DNA from: an uncultured Acidimicrobiales bacterium | GTDB taxonomy: Bacteria > Actinomycetota > Acidimicrobiia > Acidimicrobiales > SHLQ01 | NCBI GenBank assembly: GCA_937922235.1 | Contig: CAKZVC010000001.1 | Coordinates: 85,411-149,410 of the forward strand | Reading direction: 5' to 3' | Length of the DNA stretch: 64,000 nt | In this document: piece by piece, positions 25,004 to 32,250 of the stretch | Numbering within the stretch: the first letter of the stretch is position 1 | Layout: every line of letters begins with the position of its first letter | The notes under the pieces: model-generated | Seen by the model: the letters and a program-made list of their open reading frames with translations, nothing else | What the model was told of the DNA's origin: nothing | The model's database searches: none | Program-made: the position numbers and the translations under genes

Positions 25004-25549
25004 ATGTTGAAACGCATTCGTAAAGCTGCGGGAAGCAGCGTTCATCGCGACATCACCCATCTCGTCGAAAAGCGGCACGCCGGGAACAAACTCTTCTTTG
25101 GCGGGCAGGTTGTGTACGAAGGACGGCCAGTCGAACTCGAGTCGAGATTTTTCCACGAAGAATTCGCTTCTGTCATTCGGGTGAGGAACAAGCAGCATCC
25201 GATTCAGATCAAGACCTTCAGCGGGCCACGCCGATTGGGCCCGAGTTGGGGGTTCAGCGAGGACGAAGTCCCTGACCTCATCGCCATGCTCCGGGCGGGA
25301 CTGACGGCCGCCAGGCAAACGAGCAAGCGCTCGACCTTTGGGAAGATCCCCCGCAACGGTCTGCTGTCGAGAGGAAAGATAACGGTTCGAACCAACCAAC
25401 GGAAGGGGCCCGTTGTGCTCCACCAGCGCCGCGTTGGTCTACGAACGGGACCTAACTCCGCGCTCATCGTGGATGCGTCGATGGCGATGCCAATGGACAG
25501 CTGCAGTGAGCTCATCGGCCAGTTGGAAAAGGCGCTCACCATCACGTGA
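25004..25549 (+). CDS. Hypothetical protein
   Basis: 181 aa, starting after a good ribosome-binding site (GGAGGG). No recognised domain; basic overall, with no signal peptide or membrane helix. Segments such as KLFFGGQVVYEGRPVELESR suggest a compact globular fold. It lies last in a plus-strand run and is convergent with rtcB. Confidence 0.6.
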   Translation: MLKRIRKAAGSSVHRDITHLVEKRHAGNKLFFGGQVVYEGRPVELESRFFHEEFASVIRVRNKQHPIQIKTFSGPRRLGPSWGFSEDEVPDLIAMLRAGLTAARQTSKRSTFGKIPRNGLLSRGKITVRTNQRKGPVVLHQRRVGLRTGPNSALIVDASMAMPMDSCSELIGQLEKALTIT

Positions 25550-25580
25550 ACGCGAACACCCCGCCGGCCGAAGCCGACGG

Positions 25581-25640
25581 GGTCATGAATTACGTTCCCG
25601 GGTCACAAATTACGTCCCCGGGTCACAAACTACGTTCCCT
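25581..25640. repeat. Three tandem 20-bp units at the rtcB 3' end
   Basis: Units at 25581-25600, 25601-25620 and 25621-25640 share the pattern GGTCAnnAAnTACGTnCCCn with few differences. The third contains the last rtcB codons and its stop (25630-25632), so the gene end appears to have been duplicated twice into its 3' region. Confidence 0.8.
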
Positions 25641-26895
25641 TGTAGTTGAGGATGGTCTCCAGACGGTGCTCGATCTTCACCAAGTCCTTCTGGTTGTCCA
25701 TGACCTCTCCGATGTCCTTGTAGGCATCTGGGTGTTCGTCGAGGAGCGACTGGGTGTCGTCGTTCCACGCGATGTCCTTCATGGCTTCGGCTAGCGACTC
25801 TTCGGTGAGCTGCTTACGTGCGGCAGTTCGCGAAAGTCGTCGGCCAGCACCGTGCGATGCCGATCGGTACGACTCTGGGTTACCAAGACCCGACACGATG
25901 AACGAACCTGTCGCCATCGAGCCAGGAATGATGCCCCAGTTGCCAATCGATGCGTCGATCGCTCCCTTTCGGGTGACCCACATCTCGACGCCGTGGTGGT
26001 GTTCGCACGACGCATAGTTGTGGTGGCACTGGATCCGCGGACCAACTGCGACGTTCTGGCCGTTCCGGCCAGCGACCGACATCTTCTTCTCCTGGCCTGC
26101 AGGGGTCGAGGACATCTTGTCACCGATCACCTTGAGCACTTCGTCCATCATCTGCGCTCGGTTCTCTAGTGCGTAGTCCTGCGCCCAGAGCATGCCCTGG
26201 ATGTAGTCCTCGAACTCGGGAGTTCCTTGCACGAAATGCGCCAGATCTGGGTCTTCGAGCGGATGCTCAAGGGCCCGCTTCAGCGAGTTCTTCGCTCGGC
26301 CAATGTGTTCCTGCGCGAACAGGTTTCCTGGCCCACGCGAACCCGAGTGAAGAACAACCCACACCTGATCGTCGTCGTCGACGGTCAGCTCGATGAAGTG
26401 GTTTCCACCACCGAGCGTTCCGAACTGCGACGCGATCTTCTTTGGGTTGAACTTGTCCGACTTCACGTTTGGCGCGGTACGAACGAGACGATCGAGCACC
26501 TTGCTACCCCCATGCTTCGCATGGGATCCGGCGTTTCGGTTGCCCTGCTTTGGCTGACCCGATGGCACTGCCTTCGCAATGCCAGCGTGGATCTTCGACA
26601 GGTACGGGTCGACGTCTTCACGGGTGAAGACCGTCTTCTGTGCGACCATGCCACAACCGATGTCGACCCCAACCGCAGCTGGGATGATCGAGCCTTCGGT
26701 TGCCACGACCGAGCCAACAGTCGCACCCATTCCGAGGTGCGCGTCTGGCATAAGCGCGAGTGGCTTATGGACGAACGAAAGGTCCGCTGTCCGATGGGCT
26801 TGCGCCATCGTCTTCTCGTCGAGATCGGTCGCCCAGGAGAGGACGTCGCCGGTTCGAGTTGCTTGTGTTTCTGGGTGTTCTGGTGTGATTGTCAT
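25630..26895 (-). CDS. rtcB: RtcB-family RNA ligase (3'-phosphate/5'-OH)
   Basis: 421 aa. The metal and guanylation sites are intact: AAVGVDIGCGM (Asp/Cys), LGGGNHFIEL, the histidine stretch CHHNYASCEHHHGVEMW, and SHGAGRRLSRTAARK with the histidine that accepts GMP. RtcB joins 2',3'-cyclic-phosphate or 3'-phosphate ends to 5'-OH ends with GTP and Mn2+, the ends left by tRNA-cleaving nucleases. Its start follows a strong AGGAGGTG 31 nt after the RlaP gene. It is the last gene of the RNA-repair cluster running with the Ro60 gene and the tRNA array. No archease gene is seen. Confidence 0.95.
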   Translation of the reverse strand: MTITPEHPETQATRTGDVLSWATDLDEKTMAQAHRTADLSFVHKPLALMPDAHLGMGATVGSVVATEGSIIPAAVGVDIGCGMVAQKTVFTREDVDPYLSKIHAGIAKAVPSGQPKQGNRNAGSHAKHGGSKVLDRLVRTAPNVKSDKFNPKKIASQFGTLGGGNHFIELTVDDDDQVWVVLHSGSRGPGNLFAQEHIGRAKNSLKRALEHPLEDPDLAHFVQGTPEFEDYIQGMLWAQDYALENRAQMMDEVLKVIGDKMSSTPAGQEKKMSVAGRNGQNVAVGPRIQCHHNYASCEHHHGVEMWVTRKGAIDASIGNWGIIPGSMATGSFIVSGLGNPESYRSASHGAGRRLSRTAARKQLTEESLAEAMKDIAWNDDTQSLLDEHPDAYKDIGEVMDNQKDLVKIEHRLETILNYKGT

Positions 26896-26925
26896 TGCTG
26901 CACCTCCTTGGTGCGTGGTTGTTTT

Positions 26926-27705
26926 CTAGTAGATGTCGTTCCATAGGGACTGGTGGGTTGTGACCGACCAGTCTTCGATTCGGGCACGGTCCGCCAGCGG
27001 CGGCACCGATTCGTCGGAGAGAAGAGCATCGAGCGCTGCGTCGAGTTCGACGGTTCGCTCGAACCATTCGTCGTACCCAACCCGGCCGTAGCGAACGTCG
27101 CGTAGCCAGTCGGCATCGCGGCCCTCCATTGGCAAGGTGAGGTCTCCGGTTGTGACCAGCTCGATGCCTTGGAACCCGAGACGGGCTGCGTGCATTGCTG
27201 GCTTGGTTGGGTAGATGTCGTCGTCGTTGGCCTCGATCGTGGCGATCACCTTCTTGACCTGCGACTGCATGTACCCGCGGTAGCGGGGGATGACGTGACG
27301 TCCGACGAACGCTTCGCTGAGGGCTCGAAGCTCCTCACCTTCCGGTGAGATGAACTCGATCGGCGCCCACAGCGCCATCAGTACCGACGGGTTTCCCGTG
27401 CTTGCCAGTCGCAAGAACTGACGAAGCGAGAACAACGTGCGGTCGATGTCGCCCGGCCCCGAAGGCGAACCTTCCGGCTGGGTGCGCTGCATGACGGTCG
27501 TAAATCCCTTATCGCTCAAACCCATGAGCTGATGTGGGGATTCGACGATGACCGCAAGCTGGTCGTGGTCTTCGCCGCCGTCGATGCCGGTGCCGTGTGC
27601 CGTCGAACCAACCTCGACCATCAAGATGGCCGAGTCGGGTAGCTCAGGAATTTCGAGCTTCGACGGTTTGTCGGATGTAGTTGTTGGGGTAAGAGAAGTA
27701 GTCAT
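26926..27705 (-). CDS. RlaP-type nucleotidyltransferase (Pol beta superfamily, RNA-repair associated)
   Basis: 259 aa. The nucleotidyltransferase core is visible: LMVEVGSTAHGTGIDGGEDH with the GS motif, then the D-x-D type metal pair HDQLAV, followed by a helical C-terminus. It fits the YcgL/RlaP family (PF10127), known from its frequent neighbourhood with RNA ligases, RtcB and Ro proteins; its reaction is not settled. A role in end-processing or nucleotide addition before ligation is inferred. It is 31 nt upstream of rtcB and surely co-transcribed with it, and divergent from arsC. Confidence 0.85.
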   Translation of the reverse strand: MTTSLTPTTTSDKPSKLEIPELPDSAILMVEVGSTAHGTGIDGGEDHDQLAVIVESPHQLMGLSDKGFTTVMQRTQPEGSPSGPGDIDRTLFSLRQFLRLASTGNPSVLMALWAPIEFISPEGEELRALSEAFVGRHVIPRYRGYMQSQVKKVIATIEANDDDIYPTKPAMHAARLGFQGIELVTTGDLTLPMEGRDADWLRDVRYGRVGYDEWFERTVELDAALDALLSDESVPPLADRARIEDWSVTTHQSLWNDIY

Positions 27706-27758
27706 AGGTGCACCTGCACGTCATCTGTTGTTCAGGTTTTCGGAGCAGAATGAGGGTC

Positions 27759-28166
27759 ATGAGTGATGGCCGTCCTGCTGTGTTGTTTATGTGTGTCCAC
27801 AACGCTGGTCGTTCGCAGATGGGGGCCGGTTGGCTTCGCCATCTTGCGGGCGACTCGGTTGAGGTGTTTTCGGGTGGTTCGAATCCGGCATCGGAGACGA
27901 ACCCTGCTGCGGTTGAGGCCATGGCTGAGGTCGGTATCGACATCTCGACGTACCAACCAAAGTTGTGGACCGATGACATCGTCCGCCAGTGCGACGTCGT
28001 GATTTCTATGGGCTGTGGAGATGTGTGTCCTCACTACCCGGGAACCCGCCACGAGGACTGGACACTTACGGATCCCGCCGGGCAGGGCCTCGACCTCGTT
28101 CGCGGTGTGCGAGACGAGATCAAGACCCGAGTCGAAGAACTGATCGCATCCCTCGACCTTGCCTAG
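27759..28166 (+). CDS. arsC: Arsenate reductase / low-molecular-weight phosphatase family
   Basis: 135 aa from the ATG at 27759. The P-loop CVHNAGRSQMG is the thioredoxin- or mycothiol-dependent ArsC pattern (CX5R), with IRQCDVV-like VRQCDVVISMGCGDVCPHYP supplying further cysteines. It reduces arsenate to arsenite. It sits on the opposite strand inside the RNA-repair cluster, overlapping the RNA ligase stop by 4 nt, and is probably an independent insertion with no role in RNA repair. Confidence 0.88.
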   Translation: MSDGRPAVLFMCVHNAGRSQMGAGWLRHLAGDSVEVFSGGSNPASETNPAAVEAMAEVGIDISTYQPKLWTDDIVRQCDVVISMGCGDVCPHYPGTRHEDWTLTDPAGQGLDLVRGVRDEIKTRVEELIASLDLA

Positions 28167-29176
28167 CCGCCGTGCTTGAGTAGGTAGCGGTTCGAGATTG
28201 CCTTGAGCGATCGCTCGGGAACGAGTTCGTCCCCTTCGTATCGCCACACGATTCCCTCGGGCCGCTTGCCTGGAGCTACCACCGAGTCGAGCGCATCGGC
28301 CGCATCCAACGCGTCCTCCACCGTTGCCGGGAAGGGAACGTCGATTACCGGTGCAGCGAGCTCGATCAGTGCGTCTGGCCAATCGGCCGTCGGCACGTCT
28401 CGCCCGTCGACCAGTAGTCGGAAGGCGAAGAACTGTCGATCGCTAAGACCGAGTGGGTTCTTCTGGATTCCGATTCCTGCAAGCTCACCTTGGAGCACAG
28501 CTACTCCGGAGTCGGGTCGGATCTCGGCGAGCATCTCTGCAATGCCGAGATCTTCTGCGATGGTCCATTGAAGCTGTCCAACCGGCTCGAGCTCGAGGTT
28601 CCGAGTCGCAACCCGGAACACGCCGTCCTCGTCCATGAAGTACGAGGTGGATGTTCCGTCGATCTTCTCTGTCGCCACCCATCCCTGCGAAGGAAGGCTG
28701 GCAACGTCGAAGTTCTGGATGCGCTCGGCATCGGTCTTGGGAACAATGCCTGGCCGAGGCCCAACCACCTTTCCCGACAGGTTGGTCGGAAGTGGAGGGT
28801 CCCACTTGCGAAGCCCTAGCTCGTCGGTCACGTCACGTCCGGCTTCGCTCACGTCGCCGAGTTCTGGGAAGAGCCCAACCGGGAGCACGAGGCCCTGGCT
28901 GATCTCTCCACGGAGCTTGACGGTCCGAAGCACATGGCCCGAGAAGTCATCTCGGACATCGGTTCGAACACCGCGGCTTGCAAGGAAGTTGAATCGTTCG
29001 TCGGTGATATCGAGCATCGTGTCGATCTCGAAGTACACCACGGTGTCTCCCGCAGTGAACTCGTCAAGCTTCACGACAACCTGCCAACCGCGCACGGTCG
29101 CCAGCTCAAGCGCGTCGGCGTTGCCGTGCGCCCGTACGTCTCGGAGTTGTTCGATTGTGGCTAGTGCTCGTGCCAT
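28163..29176 (-). CDS. ATP-dependent RNA ligase, Rnl5/DraRnl-like
   Basis: 337 aa. Unlike T4-type ligases the nucleotidyltransferase domain is C-terminal: the lysine motif is VATEKIDGTSTSYF (about residue 175), with GELAGIGIQKN and PEGIVWRYEG as later motifs and SLKAISNRYLLK as the last. The N-terminal ~150 residues form an OB-like module (GDTVVYFEIDTMLDITDERF). This order is that of the Deinococcus DraRnl family, which seals nicks with 3'-OH/5'-phosphate ends. The ATG at 29176 is preferred. It complements RtcB, which joins the opposite end chemistry. Confidence 0.88.
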   Translation of the reverse strand: MARALATIEQLRDVRAHGNADALELATVRGWQVVVKLDEFTAGDTVVYFEIDTMLDITDERFNFLASRGVRTDVRDDFSGHVLRTVKLRGEISQGLVLPVGLFPELGDVSEAGRDVTDELGLRKWDPPLPTNLSGKVVGPRPGIVPKTDAERIQNFDVASLPSQGWVATEKIDGTSTSYFMDEDGVFRVATRNLELEPVGQLQWTIAEDLGIAEMLAEIRPDSGVAVLQGELAGIGIQKNPLGLSDRQFFAFRLLVDGRDVPTADWPDALIELAAPVIDVPFPATVEDALDAADALDSVVAPGKRPEGIVWRYEGDELVPERSLKAISNRYLLKHGG

Positions 29177-29219
29177 TGGTCGGTCTTTCGGTTTGATCTG
29201 TCTTGGTTGTCGGTTACCC

Positions 29220-29255
29220 GTGCCTGGCACCAAAGCGGCGTTTGGTGCCAGGCAC
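29220..29255. repeat. Perfect 15-bp inverted repeat between the Ro60 and RNA ligase genes
   Basis: GTGCCTGGCACCAAA (29220-29234), a 6-nt loop, then its exact complement (29241-29255). It has no T-run on either strand. On the minus strand it lies in the 94-nt gap between the Ro60 stop and the RNA ligase start, as a possible attenuator, processing site or partial terminator. Confidence 0.75.
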
Positions 29256-29269
29256 AGAGTGGTTAGTGG

Positions 29270-30814
29270 TCAGAACGGCCAGTCGGCGTTTCGCCCTGCC
29301 TCAAGCGTTTGCATGAGGTTGAACGTCGCGTCGCTGAACCCGGCGAGGGTGTATCGGCCACGTTGTCCTGCTGGAGTCGACCGTGGTCGGTATCCAGCGA
29401 GATCCACGGTGTAGATCACGGGAACATGGCTGATATCCACTGCGCCAGCGTCTGCCATCTGGTCGTCGGTGAACATGACCACTCGATCGTGCTTGCGCGG
29501 ATCGAAGTGGTCTCGGATTGCGGTGTGGCCGTACGTTGCGTGTCCAACATCGCCGAGCATCGCAGATACTTCAGCAACACGGCTAAGCGTCGACGATCCC
29601 TTTCGGAATCGAACAAGCTTGTTTGTGCGACCAAAGATCACGGTGTCGGTGTTTGTCGAACGAGCAGCCGTTACGGCCGCCATCACGGCTGCGACTTCGA
29701 CCCGGGTCATCTTCGAACGTGCAGCCACTGGGGCTTGCATCGACCCGGAGGTGTCGATGGCCACGAGGGTGCGATCGAGCTCCGGGATGTTCTCGGTTGT
29801 CAGGTCGAGTGTCGTGCCGAGTGCGTGCTTCCACGCATCCGATGGAGCGTTGCTGTACGCCGCCCACACTTGGTATGGGAAGAGGCGAGCCTTCGCTACC
29901 TCTTCTGGGTCGGTGATCCGTGCCCGCACGGTTTCGACTGCAGCTGGGCTCACGCCTTGCTCGTCGAAGTTGCGCAGGTTGCGGATGAGCGCCATGACGC
30001 CCATCGTTGGGATAACCGATTCCCATGCCTCAGCATCCATGCCTCCTGGGAGCCATCCGGCAAGTCGTTCCCACGACGTTCCGGCCTTGGCCAGCTCGTC
30101 GGGTCCGGCTGCATCGAGTGCCTTTCGGCGCTCGTCAGCTGGGATGTCGGCTTGTCGCTTGGCTTCAGCCAGCATTGGAAGAACTGTTGGGTCGGCTACG
30201 GCATCGTTGTGGTGACGATGGTCGAGCAGCCACTTGAAGAGCGCGCTTTGCTTTGCGTTGCGCGGCTTTGGGTGGGTGAGCTCGATGACGTCAGCCATGC
30301 GGATTCCGCGAGCCTGTCCGTCGTAGCGAAGCGCCGAGCGCTCGTTGTACAGCCGGGCTGCGCCGTCGGCGACACCGCGCTTCACGGCCATCTTCATGGC
30401 ACGTCCGTGGCGGCTTTGCCAGTACCCGATCATCTCGGCTGGCTCGTCACCACGTTGCAGCACGCTGTTGACCACTGCTCGGCCACCTTCGCCACCTGCG
30501 GCGACGTATTCAGCGGCCAGCATGATCGATGCCGAACGGATCTTCAGTTCCTTACGGAGGTATGGGGCCAGACCAGCAACGAACTCTGGGTTCGATGCGG
30601 TTACTCGGTGTACGAGGTCGACGAAGCGGTTTTCTCGTGCTTCGGCTGTTTCGTAGAACGTTGGCTCGGCCATGTAGGTAGCGGCCATGAGGAAGAGCTC
30701 GGTTTCGAGCTCTGGCGCATAGCCAACTCCACCTTCATGAGTGAGGGCCCGGCCGCGACCGGTCTTCACCGGAGCGGTAGGTCGGATTCGGATCTTGCTT
30801 GCAAACTTGGACAT
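29270..30814 (-). CDS. rsr: Ro60-family TROVE-domain RNA-binding protein (Rsr)
   Basis: 514 aa. Residues ~20-340 are the HEAT-like TROVE ring (APELETELFLMAATYMAEPT ... ATSNPEF-like VTASNPEFVAGLAPYLRKEL) and ~345-510 the vWA domain with a MIDAS motif VAIDTSGSMQAPV and a later FTDDQMADAG. Ro60 rings bind misfolded or damaged RNA 3' ends in the cavity and a Y RNA on the outer surface. The start follows AAAGGAGCG. About 390 nt upstream on the same strand is a YrlA-like Y RNA gene, followed by the tRNA array; downstream are RNA ligase, RlaP and RtcB. Such rsr-Y RNA-repair groupings are known in other bacteria. Confidence 0.95.
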   Translation of the reverse strand: MSKFASKIRIRPTAPVKTGRGRALTHEGGVGYAPELETELFLMAATYMAEPTFYETAEARENRFVDLVHRVTASNPEFVAGLAPYLRKELKIRSASIMLAAEYVAAGGEGGRAVVNSVLQRGDEPAEMIGYWQSRHGRAMKMAVKRGVADGAARLYNERSALRYDGQARGIRMADVIELTHPKPRNAKQSALFKWLLDHRHHNDAVADPTVLPMLAEAKRQADIPADERRKALDAAGPDELAKAGTSWERLAGWLPGGMDAEAWESVIPTMGVMALIRNLRNFDEQGVSPAAVETVRARITDPEEVAKARLFPYQVWAAYSNAPSDAWKHALGTTLDLTTENIPELDRTLVAIDTSGSMQAPVAARSKMTRVEVAAVMAAVTAARSTNTDTVIFGRTNKLVRFRKGSSTLSRVAEVSAMLGDVGHATYGHTAIRDHFDPRKHDRVVMFTDDQMADAGAVDISHVPVIYTVDLAGYRPRSTPAGQRGRYTLAGFSDATFNLMQTLEAGRNADWPF

Positions 30815-31203
30815 AGTGGAGCGCTCCTTTCAGGGCGAATGTTGTTTTGTTGAGACGCGTGTCGTGTCTTGGGGAATGGGTGGGGGGAGCGAAGCTCGCG
30901 TAGCGACCATCGAAGTTGAGTGGTGATCAGGGCGGGAGTCCCAGCGAAAGCAGGGCCTCCGCGGATCTCGGCGGGAGTCCGAGCGGGATGCTGTAACCGG
31001 GCCGGACCCCAGAAGGAGCAGTTGAGGTCCGACCCGGTGTCTTCCGCTGGTGGGAGTGGGAGCGAGTCAGGGGACCAGGTGAGCGAGGTTTTGTCACCTG
31101 TCGTGAGACGAAGTGCTCGGAGTTGAACCGACGGCCGAAGCCGTAACCAGAAGTAACCCCTCTGCTCGCATCTGACCCGCACCGACTCCAGCCGGCGAAA
31201 GAA
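30815..31203. other. Ro60 leader region: repeats and hairpins, no gene
   Basis: 389 bp between the Ro60 start and the Y RNA gene. It contains a copy of repeat family A (30885-30985), a 7-bp stem CAGGTGA/TCACCTG (about 31075-31100), and near 31108-31160 a TTCAACT loop flanked by short complementary arms that recalls a decayed T arm. I see no convincing protein-coding frame. It may be the Ro60 5' leader or hold a second structured RNA. Confidence 0.5.
30885..30985 (+). repeat. Repeat family A copy 1 (degenerate)
   Basis: GGAGCGAAGCTCGCGTAGCG (30886-30905) followed after ~50 bp by CGCGGATCTCGGCGGGAG. Same two modules as the copies inside the tRNA array, here with a changed second hairpin. Confidence 0.65.
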
Positions 31204-31360
31204 ACGAATACAACAAGCCTGAGAACCGTTCGATTGAGCCGTAAAACTGCTCTACCTCTGAGCTACAGCCGCATGCGCGCGGCTGGCAGGACTCGAACCT
31301 GCGACCTGTTCCTGATGAAGGAAGGAATCCCAATCCTCACAACAGGCGTGTTGTATTCGT
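31204..31360 (-). ncRNA. yrlA: YrlA-type Y RNA: tRNA mimic closed by a Ro60-type terminal stem
   Basis: 157 nt on the minus strand. The two ends (31343-31360 and 31204-31221) pair over 18 positions with one C-U mismatch, forming a long terminal stem. Inside, the order is tRNA 3' half then 5' half: GGAAC, a variable loop, a perfect T arm GCAGG-TTCGAGT-CCTGC (31286-31302), CAGCCGC, a 6-nt loop, GCGGCTG, TA, a D arm GCTCAGAGGTAGAGC (31249-31263), then GTTTT. CAGCCGC/GCGGCTG pair exactly as a closed acceptor stem, and GTTTT/GGAAC pair as a degenerate anticodon stem leading into the terminal stem. This is the known architecture of bacterial YrlA RNAs, which bind Ro60 with the terminal stem. It lies just upstream of the Ro60 gene, same strand. 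Not tmRNA: the D arm is canonical. Confidence 0.88.
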
Positions 31361-31700
31361 CGTGCATTGGGCTGCACCGTTGCGAAGACGACCCGAGGAC
31401 CAGATGAACGGGGAGTGCACAGAGCTAGATCGTTTCGGATCCTATGCCGGGTCAATTAGGCCCCATCCGGCTCCAAAGGACACTCAATTCCAATGATCCC
31501 TGGGTCTCGCCTTTCGGCGATGTGTGTGCGGTGGAGGAAGTATCCCCATTCGTCGCAACGGGTCTGCACATCGGTGCAGCCCGTGTTCATTCCAAGAACT
31601 CTTGGCACGACCACGAAGGTGATCGCGGATCTCGACTGGCATGTCGAGAACAGAGCAGTGTCACCGGCGTAGCCCTCCGCCCAGACTCCGCTGAGTCGAG
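31361..31700. other. Intergenic stretch between Y RNA and HNH gene
   Basis: 340 bp without a convincing gene. It holds a copy of repeat family A at 31621-31650 and presumably the promoter of the Y RNA. An open frame on the minus strand crosses part of it, but it has no start signal or recognisable product. Confidence 0.5.
31621..31650 (+). repeat. Repeat family A copy 2 (second module only)
   Basis: ATCGCGGATCTCGAC, seven bases, then GTCGAGAA: the CTCGAC/GTCGAG hairpin module of family A without the upstream GGAGCGAAG module. Confidence 0.7.
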
Positions 31701-32201
31701 CTACGCCGGCAACAGCCACGCGTCCCATTCGGGACGTGCGGTTACGAAGACGATCGCGCCTGCTGGCGCGGCTGGGGCCTGCTTGAGGGCCCAGCCGAGC
31801 TCTTCGAGGGATTGATCGCCCTTGCGTGAGTTGTGCTCTAGGCACATGAGGACACAGTTCTCCCACGACGTGTCGCCGCCACGCGAACGTGGAGTGACGT
31901 GGTCGACGGTCGAACCGCGTTCGTCGCAGTCAGCAACCTGGCATTCGCGATTGTCACGAACGCCAAGTGCCTTCTTCGAGAAGCGTGGTGTGCCCTTCGA
32001 ACGCATGCCGGCGAACGTGATCATTTGGATCAGTCGCACAACTTGGGGAAAAGGGAACTCTGCTCCACCTGCCGATCGAATCGTGCGGGTGGAGTCCTGC
32101 TCGACAAGCTCAGCTCGCCCAGTCAGAACAAGCGACATAGCTCGCTTCCAGGACACCGTGGTCAACGGCTCGTAGGAGGCGTTCAGTAGTAGTACGGACA
32201 T
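31701..32201 (-). CDS. HNH endonuclease next to the tRNA array
   Basis: 166 aa. The HNH core is RECQVADCDERGSTVDHVTP, then RSRGGDTSWENCVLMCLEHN with the CxxC...DH...N...H pattern, and the N-terminus LLLNASYEPLTTVSWKRAMS is typical of the small actinobacterial HNH family. The start follows AAGGAGGCATC. It lies between the tRNA array and the Y RNA gene on their strand. HNH genes of this kind are common beside actinobacterial tRNA arrays. It could be a homing-type nuclease or a nuclease whose damage the neighbouring repair genes address; this is inference. Confidence 0.9.
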   Translation of the reverse strand: MSVLLLNASYEPLTTVSWKRAMSLVLTGRAELVEQDSTRTIRSAGGAEFPFPQVVRLIQMITFAGMRSKGTPRFSKKALGVRDNRECQVADCDERGSTVDHVTPRSRGGDTSWENCVLMCLEHNSRKGDQSLEELGWALKQAPAAPAGAIVFVTARPEWDAWLLPA

Positions 32202-32250
32202 GTGATGCCTCCTTTGTAGTCTTGATGTTTGGTAGTCGAGCGGGGGATCT

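Noticed and set aside
27759..28166. arsC as part of the RNA-repair operon
   Set aside because: It runs on the opposite strand and has the CX5R arsenate reductase motif; RNA phosphatase activity has no support.
31108..31160. A further tRNA or second Y RNA upstream of Ro60
   Set aside because: A TTCAACT loop with a partly paired stem is present, but no matching D arm, anticodon arm or acceptor stem could be built. Left as a possible remnant.
31204..31360. Permuted two-piece tmRNA or a spliced permuted tRNA
   Set aside because: The D arm is a normal tRNA D arm, whereas tmRNA has a degenerate one, and no tag-coding part is visible. Joining the halves at the anticodon loop gives no standard loop with U33 and purine 37. 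The long terminal stem fits a Y RNA better.
31456..31866. Minus-strand open frame across the Y RNA/HNH gap
   Set aside because: It has no start signal, overlaps the HNH gene in another frame and contains a repeat element; codon use looks like a shadow frame.
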